This document shows, piece after piece, positions 1 to 13,164 of a stretch of DNA of 64,000 nt; positions within the stretch are counted from its first letter, which is position 1, and each line of letters begins with the position of its first letter. This stretch comes from Hormiphora californensis. Taxonomy: Eukaryota > Ctenophora > Tentaculata > Cydippida > Pleurobrachiidae. Location of the stretch: the NCBI GenBank assembly GCA_020137815.1, contig CM035350.1:5834180-5898179 (forward strand), given 5' to 3'. The position numbers were made by a program, and so were the translations under genes. The notes below the pieces were generated by a model that ran no database searches, was not told the DNA's origin, and saw only the letters and a program-made list of their open reading frames with translations.

Positions 1-1060
1 CAGCCAATAAGAGAGCTGCTACGAAAATAGACACACTCACAGAGAAACAGTAAATAACTTTGCATCGGAAGGGTGTTGCAAGGCACACATGAGAGTATGT
101 GGGTTGTAAACTGTATGGAACGTGCACATTGGACTGATAAATTTAGAATTCGGAACAGCCTTATTTTTGAAAATAACGACAAGTTTTGTGGTCGTACGAA
201 GTTCACGCTAACCTGACATGAATACATGTTAGTAATGTTTAGGCGTATACATTACCCAGCATTACTTACAGAAATTCAACCTGGACTTTTACAGAGAGGA
301 TAGTGGAGACAAGACTACCCGACCGAAAATTGGAAAAAAGTTCCCAACCCCAGATAAACAAATCTATACCTTTATTGTTGTGACAAGATAATTAGTGAGA
401 GGAATGGAAATTAGTTAACAGTGAAAGTGTTTGGACCTTGGGTTCAGAAGGAAAACCTTGAGGAACGGACAGTAAGCCGAAATTTCACCCCCTAAAATAC
501 TCTCACTCTTGGGGAAACCAGTATCACCTATATAACAACCTCTAGAGCTAGCTACCAGTTGACAGGGGATAACTATAATAACACACCTACATACAAAGAA
601 ATCTGCTCCTCAGTCGGATCGACCTCCTGCTCATGGGGGTCCTCCGGTGCATGCATCACTTAACTGTCAAACTACGTACAGAAATGTCCCCCCCTGTCAT
701 ACACCGCTCTACGCTAATTCATGATAATTAGTATGTCCAATCCTATAGAGTTGGAGCCCCTACGTACTAAATTAAACTCAAGAACGTATATCATACACAG
801 AGAGAGAATGCCCCTCCTAGCAAGCTGAAATTAACACACGTGCCCATCTAGTTTACACGTGTCTGACAGCTTTTGAAACAATCTAATTTTGATGTATTAT
901 ACAGACTTTTGCATTCATTTTGGGATTTAGATTTTAGACCTGGAGTTACCGTTCCGAAGTTTCTAAATTTTCACACGGGCGCGGAATATGAAAAACGCTG
1001 GAGAGACGATGATGAAAATAAAACTCACGGATAACAAATGATAGTTCTTTTGGTACTCAC

Positions 1061-4000
1061 AGGCCTCCTGTTCGGCAGCGATTTGGAAGCTATTGCTCTG
1101 GAACTGTTCGTAGTCAGACTGGACAAGGGTGACAAGGATCTCTCCATTTGGTCCGTGGACAAAGGTATACTCGATATCATTGAGGGAACCATTGTTCTTC
1201 AACTGCTCAAACTGGTCCACCGACATGGTTAACACGTGGTCGTTATCTGGGGATGGGTGCAGTAGTTAAATAACCATGGAAACAGGAAATGAAACCATGG
1301 TAACATGCATACATACTTGATGTGATGGTAACTTTGATGTCAGTTACAGATTCCTGGTCGGGTTGCGAGGCATTTGTCTGGAACATCTTGTACTCATCTG
1401 GGGAGAGGATCACCTTGTGATCCCCATTATCCAGCTCATCAACTTGAAGGTTGAGACCCGCAAATGCGCCTTGGTTTCGCAGCGTCACCCACTGGGGGTT
1501 GGTCAGGACGAGGACATACTGCCCACCTGGAGGAGAGGTTGTGTGGGGGTGTGGTGGACCAAACAACAACTTGTGATAAATGTACTTACGGGCATCTACT
1601 TCAATGTTAATGTTGCTTATGTTTACAACGGTTGCTTTGGGCTTAGTGACTGTGTGTGCTCCGGCTTCGGAGGTGCTTTGGAGGAAGGTTGAGTAGTCTT
1701 GTTGGACTAGAATGACGATCACAGACCCATCAGCCTGTTTCTGGACTTGCACGTTGGGTCCAGCGAATACCTCTAGCTTGCAGAGGTAGGCCCATTGGGG
1801 CGCAGAGAGGGTCAACTGGTACCTGCCGGCTAAAAACGCTGCTTAGAACATGTAACTCAATCAAAACATATATAAACGTATAAACACGAAAAGGAATGTG
1901 CTGTTGGTGCTGAGATGTGTGACTTATATCCCATTGGGGGGGGGGGGGGGTGTCGTACGAGATTTCAGCTGAGGACTTGATAGCATTCCAAGAGACATGC
2001 AGGAATCAGTGGGTTAGAAGCAATGTAATCCCGGGGGCTGATGTCTCTCTCTCTCTTACTTTCTGGGTTGATCTGAATGTTGTACTGACTCTCAATGCTT
2101 TCATGTGCAGCCTTGCCCTGGTTGCCATGTCGGGAGAGGAACACATTGTAGTCGTCCCGGGACATTTTGCAGATGTAACTATTCCCGGAATTGCTAACGT
2201 CCAAGGAGCTCAGATCCTTGAAGGAGCCAAGTCCATCCAGGACTTTATATTGGTCAGCACTCAGGGACAGCACGCACATACCACCTTGTGGAACACGTGT
2301 GTTTAGTACATGTTGTACCTACTGTACAAATGTCAAGACTGTTTCGAGTAAGAACAACTTGTGCAGTTGTGCACTATTATATCCACCGGACTTACTCGCA
2401 TCAACAGTCACAGAGAAGACATCATCTGTTTTGGCTGGTATTCTTGATCGGTACGCCAGGAATTGCTCGTATTGGTTTTGGTCCAGAGTGACCTTGTACC
2501 CGCCGTTGGGCTCCACATCGGGACTCACATTGGACAGTCCACAGAACTTGCCCCCGTCCAGCATAGAGTCCCATAGCTCCGCAGTTAGGTGAATATTGTA
2601 TCCACCTCCTTTAAAGGTTTGGATGTGGGAGTGATTTTAATGCTATATACGTCACAGAGCAACACTTGTTACAAAGAGCTACACAGTATTAGAACGAGCT
2701 ACACTGTACTAGAACGAGCTACACTTTAAGAAAGACTACATTTAATGTGTCACGTAACTCAAACACACAATATGATGTACTTACTGGCAGCAAGGGTGAT
2801 GTTGTACTGCATGGTGGTCATGGGTGGGGCCACGTGTCGATTCTTCAGATAGAGATCATACTGCTCCTGGGTCAACTTGATCACGTAGTTTCCATCTTGC
2901 ATGAAGTAACTGACATCAATACCAGCGAACACATTGTGCTTGTTCAGTTCTTCGAATTGTTCCACAGTTAGGACCAGGGAAAAGCCGGCTGAAATTAGGA
3001 ACTATATTATAGGCTCATTCATCAGTAAACACTGCAAAAAAACGATGAGACTTGACTGAGAGAGAGAGGGAGGAGAAAGATAGAGGAAGAAAGATAGAGA
3101 GAGAGATAGAGGGATAGAGAGAAAGAAAGAGGGGGGGGGGAGAAAGAGAGAGAAGGAAAGGAAGGGAGTGGGGTAGAAAAGAATAGTTAGCCTGTAGTTT
3201 ATGTTATGCGACGGCTGTCAACAAATTTTCCGATGGAAAGGGCGTGTGAGGAAACATAACTATTCAAGTTACTATGCAGGAAACATAACTATTCTGGCTC
3301 CCAAGATTAACAAATATGTACATAATTCTAACAAAATTATAGCTAGGATTATCAACAAGAAAACCACCAGCCATCCTAATTAATAATAACTTACCACTGT
3401 TCAGTTTGTATTTCTCGTAATCTTCATCACTCATCTGGACCACATACGTGTCTCCCTCCATCATGTACTTGATCTTGAGGCCAGCAAACATCCTGTTCGC
3501 CTGATGGTCCTTCCATTCTGACTCACTCAGTCGTAACACATACCCGGGGTTCTCTGAAGTTAACATGAGTCATGTAAAACAAGATCATTGGCTGTTTGGT
3601 TGTTTTAGGAATTAGTGTAACTCCACTTCTCTTACCGCAGTTTTTCTTGTATTGTTCATACTGCTCGGCTGTCATATCTATATTGTACTTGTCACCCTCC
3701 ATGGTGTAGCTTATCTGCATGTTGGCGAAGGCGCCCATTTGTTGGTTCTCCTTCCATTCCTTTTCGCTGAGCTCCAGAACGAAGGTCTTGGGAGCCGTTT
3801 CCATGTCGACATCCACTGCAAACCCTGTCAGAGCATATTAGCAATACATTAGCAGGTTAACATTAAGTATTAACTAGGTATAACACACAGCAATAGCACT
3901 GAAGTTATATATTAGTTCTACATATATATGTTTTCAATATGAAGTTTCTCTACAATGCGCTAATTGCAATATATAATGAACAAGAGCCTGTGTACAAAAC

Positions 4001-4161
4001 AGAGAGAAGGGGCGGCAGAACAACACACAAGACAACACACTAGACAAAAGAGCGGAAGGATACTCCTAAGCACGCTGAATTGCAAACTATAGTGCCCAAG
4101 CAACGGAGGGAGAGGTGGAAAGCCGTATTACACTCAGGATTCTTTGCCTACTACTTGGGTG

Positions 4162-4215
<54 letters not shown>

Positions 4216-5651
4216 GAGAGAGATAGAGAGAGAGAGTGAGAGAGGGAGAGAGGGAGAGAGGAAGAGAGAAAGGGAGTGATACTCCAAATGCAGCTGTGGG
4301 TTGAGGGAATCCTGTCGACACCTATCAGAAAGACCTTGCTGTGAGAGAGGGAGAGAAAAGAATGGCACTTGGAGTTGGGTAAAGAAAATTATGCGATAGA
4401 AAGAAAAGACTGAGAGAGTCGAGAAGTCGAACAAATGTTATGAGAGGCAGGCTAAAGGCTAGAATGACTTAGTCAGGAAATGTACAGGGTCGGCTTCAGG
4501 CCATGGCCAAGTGCTCCTGAATGTCTCTCTTTCTAAATTCACGCTAACAGCTGAACTTTTCTTCTGTATTTCGAGGTTTCAAATCGAATTTGACACATGG
4601 TATACAGTGGTGTGGAGGTGTCAGTAAAAAGTTTACACAACCCTGTCCGCCTCATTGGTCACAGGCATGTTAATATACAGAGGAGAGAAAGCGATAGATG
4701 CAGGAGAGAAACTGGTAAAGCATAAGATAGAGAGGTGGAAAGCTAGAGGGTTTAATTCAACAAAGCTGTGCTAAACTAAAAGCGCTGCCTCCTAATTTCT
4801 ACCACCACACAACCATGTTCCCATGCAGCTCCAAGGTGGTACAATGTGAAACACGTCAAACTGAGAATATATTGGGCCACTCTAATTTTCTATTTATTAA
4901 ATGTTAGCTGTAAGCTGTAATTGCAGCTCTTTTGCACACTTATGAAATGCTCAAGAACTGCTGCCACTTCGTGGGAACTGGCTAGCTAAATCTGGCCCCC
5001 TCTTCACGGTTTAATTTTGGGCTGGTTTTACTTACGTGTTGGCTCGGGTGCAACTGGAGCTGCTGTCTCCTCGGGTTCAGGTTCAGGTTGTGGAGGTGGA
5101 GGTACATTGACAGTGGTATGGAGGGTTGTCGTGACAACGGTTCCATCACCCTCCTCCGTTGTCATGGTAGTACTGGACTCGGAGTGCACCTCACTACCCT
5201 CCCTGGACCAACTCTTTAGCTTGTAATTAGGGTCATTTCTATCAATCTTCTTCTCATTCAACTGAGATTCCCTCAGCTTCTTGTTTTTCCAATCAGGATC
5301 CTCCGCAGTCACTGTTCCCTCCGCAGCCTTGCCCTCCTTCAACTTTTTATCTTTCCAATCTGGGGTCTCCTCCGCGACAGTCCCCCCACTGGTTGTTGCT
5401 TTCTTCAGTTTTACCTCAAATGGATTTGGGGGAGGTTCTTCTTCACCCCTTCTTCCGCCAGTCTTCTTCAAATTGGCCTTCCATGCGGGAACTTTACTTT
5501 CTTCCGTTATATTGGCACCGGTCGATTTTAGCTGTTTCTTCCATGGCGGATCATTTGTCCCGGTGGCAGAGGTGGATGCAGCCCCTGCCCCTTTTTTCCA
5601 GGAGGGCACGTCCCCCGGGGCCCGGTTCTGTTGCCGGTCCCGCCAAGACAT
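1061..5651 (-). CDS. Gene A: multi-exon protein with one repeat unit per exon (partial, 3' end unresolved)
   Basis: I do not recognise the family. Nine exons join in frame with GT-AG junctions: 5651-5036, 3815-3636, 3553-3395, 2988-2785, 2608-2396, 2284-2060, 1829-1590, 1526-1317 and 1246-1061. The first (about 205 codons) is polar and carries four or five Trp-Lys motifs such as PSWKK, PPWKKQLK, PAWKANLKK and PDWKDKKLK, then an acidic Pro-rich tail. Each of the next eight encodes one repeat: L(T/S)xxxWxxL, then FAG(L/I)xxxV, a Gly-centred turn, YxVxL and YxxF; later exons add a strand such as YNITLAAS. All eight are multiples of 3 nt and every intron resolved is phase 1. The ATG at 5651 (G at -3) directly follows a good 3' splice site (CTCTTACTAG), so it may be an internal exon. 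Another exon must follow the donor at 1060; a short Glu-rich frame near 576-669 is a weak candidate. Cytoskeletal scaffolding is a guess from the Trp-Lys motifs only. Confidence 0.75.
3056..3170. repeat. Purine-rich GA/GGA tract in an intron
   Basis: Imperfect GA/GGA/GAAA low-complexity run within the gene A intron between the exons starting at 3553 and 2988. Confidence 0.8.
4161..4265. repeat. (GA)n microsatellite in first gene A intron
   Basis: Near-perfect GA dinucleotide run with a few GATA and GTGA interruptions. It lies in the 1.2-kb intron between the first two exons of gene A. Reading frames across it give only Leu-Ser strings and are not genes. Confidence 0.9.
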
Positions 5652-5837
5652 ACCTAGTAAGAGGGGTGTGTTTGCGTGTTTAACTTTGGATAGGAAGTCA
5701 GATAAGAAGTGCAACGGAAAACAACTCGGTATAGCAGTTAGAGTAGTGCCGTGCAGCACACACACAATACAGGGGGGAGCTCGAGACAACTGTATTTGCT
5801 GGTTTACTGTGCACACTATGTGTGGCAAGGTAGACCA

Positions 5838-6033
5838 CGTGGTAGCCTTTCACCCCCCACGTGACCAATACCCTACCCAGTTAATGGCCGGTGTTCCCCC
5901 GACACACGGTGTTACGACGGGAGAGAAAGCTTTATTTATCACTAATACACTTATAAGGAAAAGTCCATTACCCGTTGTAGCTTGTGTCTACCTGTACGGC
6001 GTGGTAGGTATTGGGCAGTGTTGACCACGTGTT
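5838..6033. promoter_or_regulatory. Cluster of CACGTG E-box palindromes upstream of gene A
   Basis: Three CACGTG hexamers occur near 5838, 5858 and 6028, within about 200 bp upstream of the first recognised gene A exon. CACGTG is the canonical bHLH (Myc/USF-type) site. A promoter role is inferred; if the 5651 exon is internal, these sites lie in an intron. Confidence 0.3.
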
Positions 6034-6266
6034 CACCGACTCGTCCCACTATTGGCTCGTTAGGACAGCAAGCACTGAAAACCTAAAAGTGCCGGAGGTT
6101 CACAGCAAGTTTCGGACATGCAAATCTCCTGCCAGCGGTGAGAGAGAGGCTGACAGGTCGGACAAGTTATATTAGGTACTGCAGGAAACGGGTTTATATA
6201 TCCGGAGCACAAGTATATTATATCGAGATCAGATATTTCATATTGCTTATCATATCCGGATCAATC

Positions 6267-6468
6267 CACAGTGGGGCAAAATGCTGAACGAGGTGGAATT
6301 TTGGGTTGTGCATCTATTCAGTTGGCCACAGAACCCTCGAATTTCAATATTTTTGATGCGGTTTCAGGTTTGTTGTAACGTTTGATCATATTTAAAATTA
6401 AAGGCAAATTTTAAGTGAATTCTATATTTTTCGAATTTCCTCATCAAACGGCATTTTGCCCCACTGTG
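6267..6468. mobile_element. 202-bp MITE with 18-bp terminal inverted repeats and 5-bp TSD
   Basis: CACAGTGGGGCAAAATGC at 6267-6284 is perfectly inverted at 6451-6468. Both ends are flanked by CAATC, a 5-bp target-site duplication. The interior is AT-rich and noncoding. It is a non-autonomous DNA transposon; the superfamily is not assigned. Confidence 0.7.
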
Positions 6469-7248
6469 CAATCAGGGAAGGGAATCTGACCAGTCTTTGT
6501 ATCAAAATACAAACAAAGGGAACGGATTTACAAAGAAAAACAGTGTGTGGGAGATAGGGGATGGTAAGGCTGCAGTAAATCGGTGTAAAACACAAATGAG
6601 AGTGTTCAGTACAGGATGGTAGACTTGAATAAACGGCTTGATGACAGGTATCTGTCGAGGTCCGTCTCTCTCTCTCCTTTCAAAAGTAAGTCCACTTGTG
6701 TATTACAACAAACATCAGGCACACACAAGCAGGCGAAGGGAGAGAGGGAATTATCACCGCCCCAGCCGGGAGTGAGCTTGGAGGGGAGAGGTGTAAATTC
6801 GGTGTAGAGAGAGGGGGGATAGAGAGGGGGATGGCAACGGATAGGCACTTTCAAATAGCGTTGAAAAGTTTTCAGAAAGCCACGCCTCAAAATGACGAAA
6901 TGAACAGCATATAATAAATGTTGGAGTTTTATGATCACATTATTTACGTTAGCGTTTGGTTTTTATAGGCGGTATATCCAGGTTAGGTAAGCGGAAACCT
7001 GTGTTGACAGGGCGACTGTACCATCAAAGTTCCAGTTATTTTGACCAAATTTCAGAGTTTTATATCGGGCCTATCCCATGTGCTGCGCGGGAGGTTAGAA
7101 GTGATATGGGACGCGCGCGGGAATTGCTGAACTGACACTTTCATACTGAGACAACAACTCGCGCGTTACATCAAGCACACACGAACTGTTCTAAACTCTC
7201 CAGGGAGAAGGCTGCCCGGACTGCCCTTCCGATTTCTCTTCCGGCATT

Positions 7249-7398
7249 ATGGAGGGGCAACCAGCAGTAATAATAATAACAGACAGTCATTATACAACAA
7301 TATATGAACCTGGAGAGGGGAAATACCTGGGGTTTACCTTAGCGTGTAAATGCGTGGAGGAGATACGATCAGTAATGGCGTCTAAATTTAAACGCTAA
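7249..7398 (+). CDS. Short 49-codon open frame, doubtful
   Basis: An ATG at 7249 opens a 49-codon frame (begins MEGQPAVIIITD, ends MASKFKR) just downstream of a CpG-containing GC-rich stretch at 7080-7250. Its composition is protein-like rather than low-complexity, which is unusual for this stretch. No homologue is recognised and no splice sites clearly extend it. It may be chance, a micropeptide, or a first exon. Confidence 0.15.
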   Translation: MEGQPAVIIITDSHYTTIYEPGEGKYLGFTLACKCVEEIRSVMASKFKR

Positions 7399-7499
7399 AA
7401 GTAATTTCATCTCCAAAAGTTAAAGTTATGATTATTATTATAGCAAGCCTTACATAAAACATCTAGGTGTAACATAAAGGTGCCGAATCCTAACTTATC

Positions 7500-8478
7500 C
7501 ATCTCTCTCTCACTCTCCCAGAGTAGTGACGCTCTCACCCATCATCCCTCTCTATGTAGCATATTAACACATATTTCACGGGGGGAAGGAGTATAAGAGG
7601 GAGAGAGAGGGAGAGAGAGATATGGAACTATTACTAACTGAAGGCCACCACCTTATATTACATTTTTTAGATTATATCACTCCGTCACCATGTCTCCACT
7701 TGTCCCTCATCCCTGTCTCTCTTTACTCTCGTTCTATATCTCGCCCTGGACTGATAGACAATGGCCGAGTGTATCGTGGGTGCCCTTTTGTTCCCTCCGA
7801 TACAATTGTAACAGCATGGAAGTAACAGTGAAATGGAATAGAAATGAGAAAGAATGATAAAAAGGGGGAGAGCAGTAGAGATGCAGAGAGAGGGGAGAGA
7901 GAAAGGATAGAGTAAACAGGAAAGATATATTTGTTTGTATGAGGATCTGATGCTAAAAGCATTATGGCGAATAGATTGAGCTTAAGAGTGTGGGGAGTGT
8001 GGGACAGAGAATCAATATTATAAGGGAGATAGGGGAAGAGCAAGAGAGACCGAGCGAGTGAATGAGAGAGCGAGATAGAAATATTAGTAGTTGGCATAAA
8101 GAGATATGATATTAGCATGCATGCAAACATATACAGAGGGGGGATATCACATTAGATTAAACCACTGATCGGAACACCTCAAAAGAGCCATTAAGAGAGA
8201 GATTGAGAGAGAAAGAGAGACAGAGTGAGAGAGAGAGAGACAGAGTGATCGTGACACAGGTGTTTAAGTGTTTTACACAAGACGGGGGGAGTACATTTTC
8301 ATACACACACACATTCAGGTACACCCCCTCCCCCCTCATTACCAACTCAACGTATCATCTCATCATTCTGGGACTTAGTGGCTCTCTCTCTTTCGTATAA
8401 ATTATCTCTCTACGTCGAACACTACTTCATCTTAGTAGCTTAGCTAATTTACTATCTCTCTATCTCTCTATTTCTCTC

Positions 8479-8515
<37 letters not shown>

Positions 8516-9700
8516 TTCCGTCTAACACTCCTCCCCAACTGGATTACAGTCAGGGTTATTTCCGCTCTCGCGCATCTACTCCACCCACCACTCTTTTTAC
8601 ACACCCACTATAACACTATCTCTCTTTCTGTCTCCCTTTCTCTCTTTGTCTCCCTTTCTCTATCTCTCCCACCCACATACACTCTTCTACACACCCAGCG
8701 GGTGAAATTGGGTGCTATGTTTGTTCGAGAATTATTTCCGGTCACCCCACACATCTCCCTATAACTCCTCCCTCATTTCTATCTCCCAAATCATCATATA
8801 TCTGTCTTTTGAGTACAATTAATAGTGAATTCTTTCTAGAAATCCAAACCTAGCACAAACCTCTCTTGAAACCGCCGTGTAGCGCTACCCGCCACAAATT
8901 ACCGCTTTAGCCCCCTCCCCCGGAAATCACACTCACTGATTCTCTCCCTCATTCTACCTCTCTCATTCTCTCATTCTCTCGCTCATTCTACCTCTCTGAT
9001 TCTCTCATTCTCTCACTGATTCTCTCGCTCACTCGCTCCATGATTCTCTCCTAGCCTTTCTCTCTCTCTCTCTCTCTCTCTCTCAACCTACATGTACTGC
9101 ACTATTCGTCGCACAAACAAACATACATGACATCAACAACACGCTTTAGCCTCCACAACATGCATTTGTGCGTGTAAAGTGATATGGGGGGAGCTGCGTC
9201 TGCTGTATACATCACTCCTCCTGGAACAATAGCTTGTTTGAAAAAGAAGGGGGAACTCATTGGAACTATCTAGCACTGATTTGTTATTTCAAGCAATAGG
9301 TTGAGTCGCCTCCGACGTACATGCTTTTAAAAAGTATGAATACTTCAAGCAATAGGGCCTTTTCTTCCTTTTCATCATTTAATAAGTCTTTCTCTCGCTC
9401 CTCTGGAAGACACATTATATACTTGCAATTGAATAACAGTATCCCATGATTTTTAATAAGGTAACGGACAGACGCACATTATGCTGTGTGATATTACTAA
9501 CATAATATGTGTGAGGTGGAGCAATAATATGCATAACCTGAACCTTTCATGGTACACCTCTCTTCTTAGAACAATCTCCAATAATCCTACTCTTATCTCC
9601 CCCCTCTTTCTATCTCTCACACTCTATCTCTATATCTCTCCCCCTCTCTCTGTCCCATGACTGTCTCTGTCTCGCGGGCCGATCAAGCGGTCTAGTAGCT
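7500..9700. other. Gene-free stretch dominated by CT/GA low complexity
   Basis: Dispersed CT- and GA-rich tracts (notably 8196-8245, 8456-8516 and 8935-9085), short TCTCATTC-like runs and AT-rich sequence. The open frames here are products of the dinucleotide repeats. I see no gene or splice pattern. Confidence 0.6.
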
Positions 9701-10035
9701 TGTGAAAACGCAATCAAGATGAGAGATCGAGGCCAGAGAGAAAGGGACAGTGAACATAAGATGTAGAACAATAGAACGATACGGAAAGGGACTAGAAAGG
9801 GATAAACCCATGGAGACCTTCCCAATTATTTCAAATTGAATAATGAATATAATATTTTTTTATATAATTTTCATAATACAGCCCACATAACTATGCTGCC
9901 TCTTTGTGGCATACTAACTCTTGCAGCGTTGAATATCTCTTTTTTCCCAATTACAAAAACATTCCATAACGCTAGGACTTTCTGCCTCTCTGATCTCTCA
10001 CTCTCTTACCTTTTCTCTCTCTTTCTCTCACACCC

Positions 10036-10043
10036 TCTATCTA

Positions 10044-10079
<36 letters not shown>

Positions 10080-10140
10080 TCTCTTACTCTCTCACTCTGT
10101 CTCTCTCTCTCTCTCACTCTGTCTCTCTCTCCCTCTCTGT
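10036..10140. repeat. (CT)n microsatellite
   Basis: CT dinucleotide run with GTCT and ACTCT interruptions. Confidence 0.9.
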
Positions 10141-10320
10141 CAGCAAGGCTCGCTTTGTAACATGAGGCTGTACATTTCATGTGGTGCATAAACTCGAGCA
10201 AAGGTTTATTTGCGAAATATAGGACTATGTAGAATTTCGGAGAGAGAGACGAGAGAGAGAAAAAAGAAACGAGAGAAGGGGAGAGAGAGGGGAGAGAGAG
10301 AGAGAGGAGAGAAGAAAAGA

Positions 10321-10440
10321 GGGGGTTTTGGGGGAAAAAAAAATTTTTTTTGGGGGGGGGGGGAAAAAAAAAAAAAAAACCGGGTTTTGGGGGGGGGGGA
10401 AAAAAAAAAAAATTTTTTGGGGGGGGGGGGCCCCCCCCAA
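10321..10440. other. Homopolymer block, probable assembly artefact
   Basis: About 120 bp made of successive homopolymers: G runs, A runs of 9-17, T runs, G runs of 10-12 and a C run, in near-repeating order. It follows a GA-rich tract and precedes C-rich text. Natural sequence this extreme is rare, so a base-calling or consensus failure is likely. Frames across it are not genes. Confidence 0.6.
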
Positions 10441-11719
10441 TCTTCCTTCTTCTTGCTCCCCCCAAACCCCCCAACCCCCCCCCACAACGCACTGTCAATC
10501 AAAGAAGAACCTCTCATGGAGGGGTCGCCGCTGTGCCCTAGGGTCCTTAGTCCTTCAACATATAATCACTCTAGAGTACTGCAAAATAAGAAAGCGATAG
10601 CTAGGAGCAAGTACATGAAATATTGGTGCGATTGTGTGAGGTTTTACAAGAAAAAGCCTACGTAAAGATTCAGGGGGGGCGACACGCTGCAGATATATTC
10701 ACGTTATAAAACACGACCCATCCCGTGTTGCATTCACCCCTCCCTCCTAGAACCCTGGTGGTGTGCCTCCTAGAACTCCCTCCTCCTCTGCCTCCTGCCT
10801 GGGGTGTTTAGATTGCATAAAATGCTTTGATATGCTGCTCTAGCTACACATGATGAGAGAGTCACAACACAAACTTAATGCTAGCCCAGCAAGGGGGATC
10901 CAGACTCCAGAGTTTGTTTGTATGTCAAACACCCCGCAGAGGGGGGTCCAGAGTAACGTTGCACGTAACATGATGTGTATAGGATATTCAGTATGGAACT
11001 GCTGCATATTATGTGTGTGGAACACTACCAGGAACAATTGGGTGCTATAATGACGTCACGAGCTGCTGGTGAAATCACCAACAAGTCGCGACACTAATAA
11101 AACACTCAACATATATTGCAGGGCGGGGTTTTATATCGGCGACTAACTATCATGTGGAACACTATAGAAACCCTGGACTGATGACAGCCCTGGCCAACTC
11201 ATATATAATTTACAATTAGTATCAACTATAAGTAACCTAATTGTACAAAAGTCGTGTAACCTAATTGTATCAAAGAACCTACATTGGAGGGAGGAGCGTT
11301 TTCTATCAATCTCAGAGTCTTCTTTAACAGTCAACATGTTGGGTCCAGTAATACAACACACTGGAGAACCCACTGGACACAACGTAGGATAGAATGATTA
11401 GGATACAATGGCGAGAGGAACTTTCTCTGTCTCCTCCTCTTTGCTCTCTCTCCCCTCTTCTCTCTTCCCCCTTTTTCCTCTTTATTTCCCCCCCAAAGTC
11501 TCCTGAGTATTTTTTGGAAGAATCCTATTGATCAAGTTGAGTATCTGTGATGCAATGAGGGATTTATCAGTTAACGTATAGAGTAGTCAGCAGTAGTCCA
11601 GTTCTAGTCAGTAGCCAGCAGTATGTTTAACATGATATTATGTGGGATGATCAAATCGGTTTGCGATGTTGTGCGGTTAACTCCACCAGGAACTAGCTGC
11701 ATGTCTCTCCTTCTTCTCC

Positions 11720-11749
11720 TATTCTCTCTGTCTCTATCTCTCTCTCTCC

Positions 11750-11796
<47 letters not shown>

Positions 11797-11811
11797 TCTC
11801 GCTCTCTCTCT

Positions 11812-11861
<50 letters not shown>

Positions 11862-11865
11862 CTCT

Positions 11866-11912
<47 letters not shown>

Positions 11913-11962
11913 CCTCTCTCTCTCTTTTTTCCCTCTATCTCTCTATCTCTATCTCTCTCTCC
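11720..11962. repeat. Long (CT)n microsatellite
   Basis: Roughly 240 bp of CT repeats with TACTCT, TTCTC and CCTCT interruptions. The translated Leu-Ser frame is an artefact of the repeat. Confidence 0.9.
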
Positions 11963-12914
11963 AATTCAATTATGTATAAGTGTTTGGTGAATGATATTAC
12001 TGTGTAAGACCGCCAAAGACAGTATCAACTTGTGTCTCAACTTGAGTCTCCTCCCCCGCTCAATACCAGATACTACCTAGATAACACGACATGCGCTATA
12101 ACAACAATGTCTTTGTAACATGAATATGTCGTGATTACTATTTGTCACCCTCGGGAATCTACAATTTTGTTATTATTAGACGTCAAGGATGACAGATGAA
12201 AGAACGAGGAGAAGAAAATATAGGTGGGGGATTTACAGTAGTAGAAGAGTAGAAATAGAAAGAGAGACTGTATAATAAGGGAGGAGTAGAGTACAGAAAT
12301 AGGCCCCGGGGGAGAGAGAATGTAGGACATGCCACCCTTTTTTAAATCAAATCAAGGTACATTCCATCACCATCATGTATGATGTGACTACTAGCTATTT
12401 CTAACAAAACAATATTTCGTTACGAAATTACCACTGCATTCTTGGTCTTGCACTCTTTCAATCACCCTTTACTTTAACAACTAATTTAATGGAAAGTGCA
12501 CTTGTTGTGTGTGGAGAGAGAATACACACTCAAACCTTTTTAAACACATTTTCATAGACCTCAATTTCCTCCCTGCTCTTGTGGGGCGGCAGACACTGAG
12601 TGTGAAAGAAGGAGCTGCTTCTCTCCACACACGACATGTCAATTAAAGAGTAACACGATACACTGTACCCCCCTGTCACCCCAGTCCACACAAAAGAACA
12701 TGTCTTCTCCCCTCACTGACTGAGAGAGAGAGAGGCTCTGTTATCTACACTACATTCTGATCAACCTGTCGCGAAAACTAATTTTTCCTTATCTCTCTCT
12801 CACTGAAGTATCACCCTTGTTCCATGGGCAGAATTCGGCAAAATTTAGGCCGAATTACGCCTTTTAGGCTGAATTCTGAGGCCGAATTACGCCGCAGAAT
12901 TACGCTTTGTGCAT

Positions 12915-12949
12915 AGGCCGAATTACGCCTGAAAGGCGTAATTCGGCCT
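12915..12949. repeat. 16-bp perfect hairpin followed by T run
   Basis: AGGCCGAATTACGCCT and its inverse complement are separated by GAA and followed by TTTTT. The GCCGAATTACGCC element recurs in direct orientation just upstream. Confidence 0.7.
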
Positions 12950-13164
12950 TTTTGGTAGCCCCTCGGGAGGGTGTTATTCACACATCTAATTGATCAATGA
13001 AATATCTCAGTAGATCTATCTCATAAACCCGATACCGACACACACAGACGTACAAACACACTCGACATGATGAAAATTATTGTCAATAAATTTGATATGA
13101 AATTTCATGAACTCTAAAATATGAAATTGGGGAGAGAGAAATGAGCACAAGGAAGTCTGCCAGG

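Noticed and set aside
10037-10665. Overlapping Gly/Lys/Phe/Pro-rich frames
   Set aside because: They run through CT/GA repeats and the homopolymer block, with no splice or start evidence.
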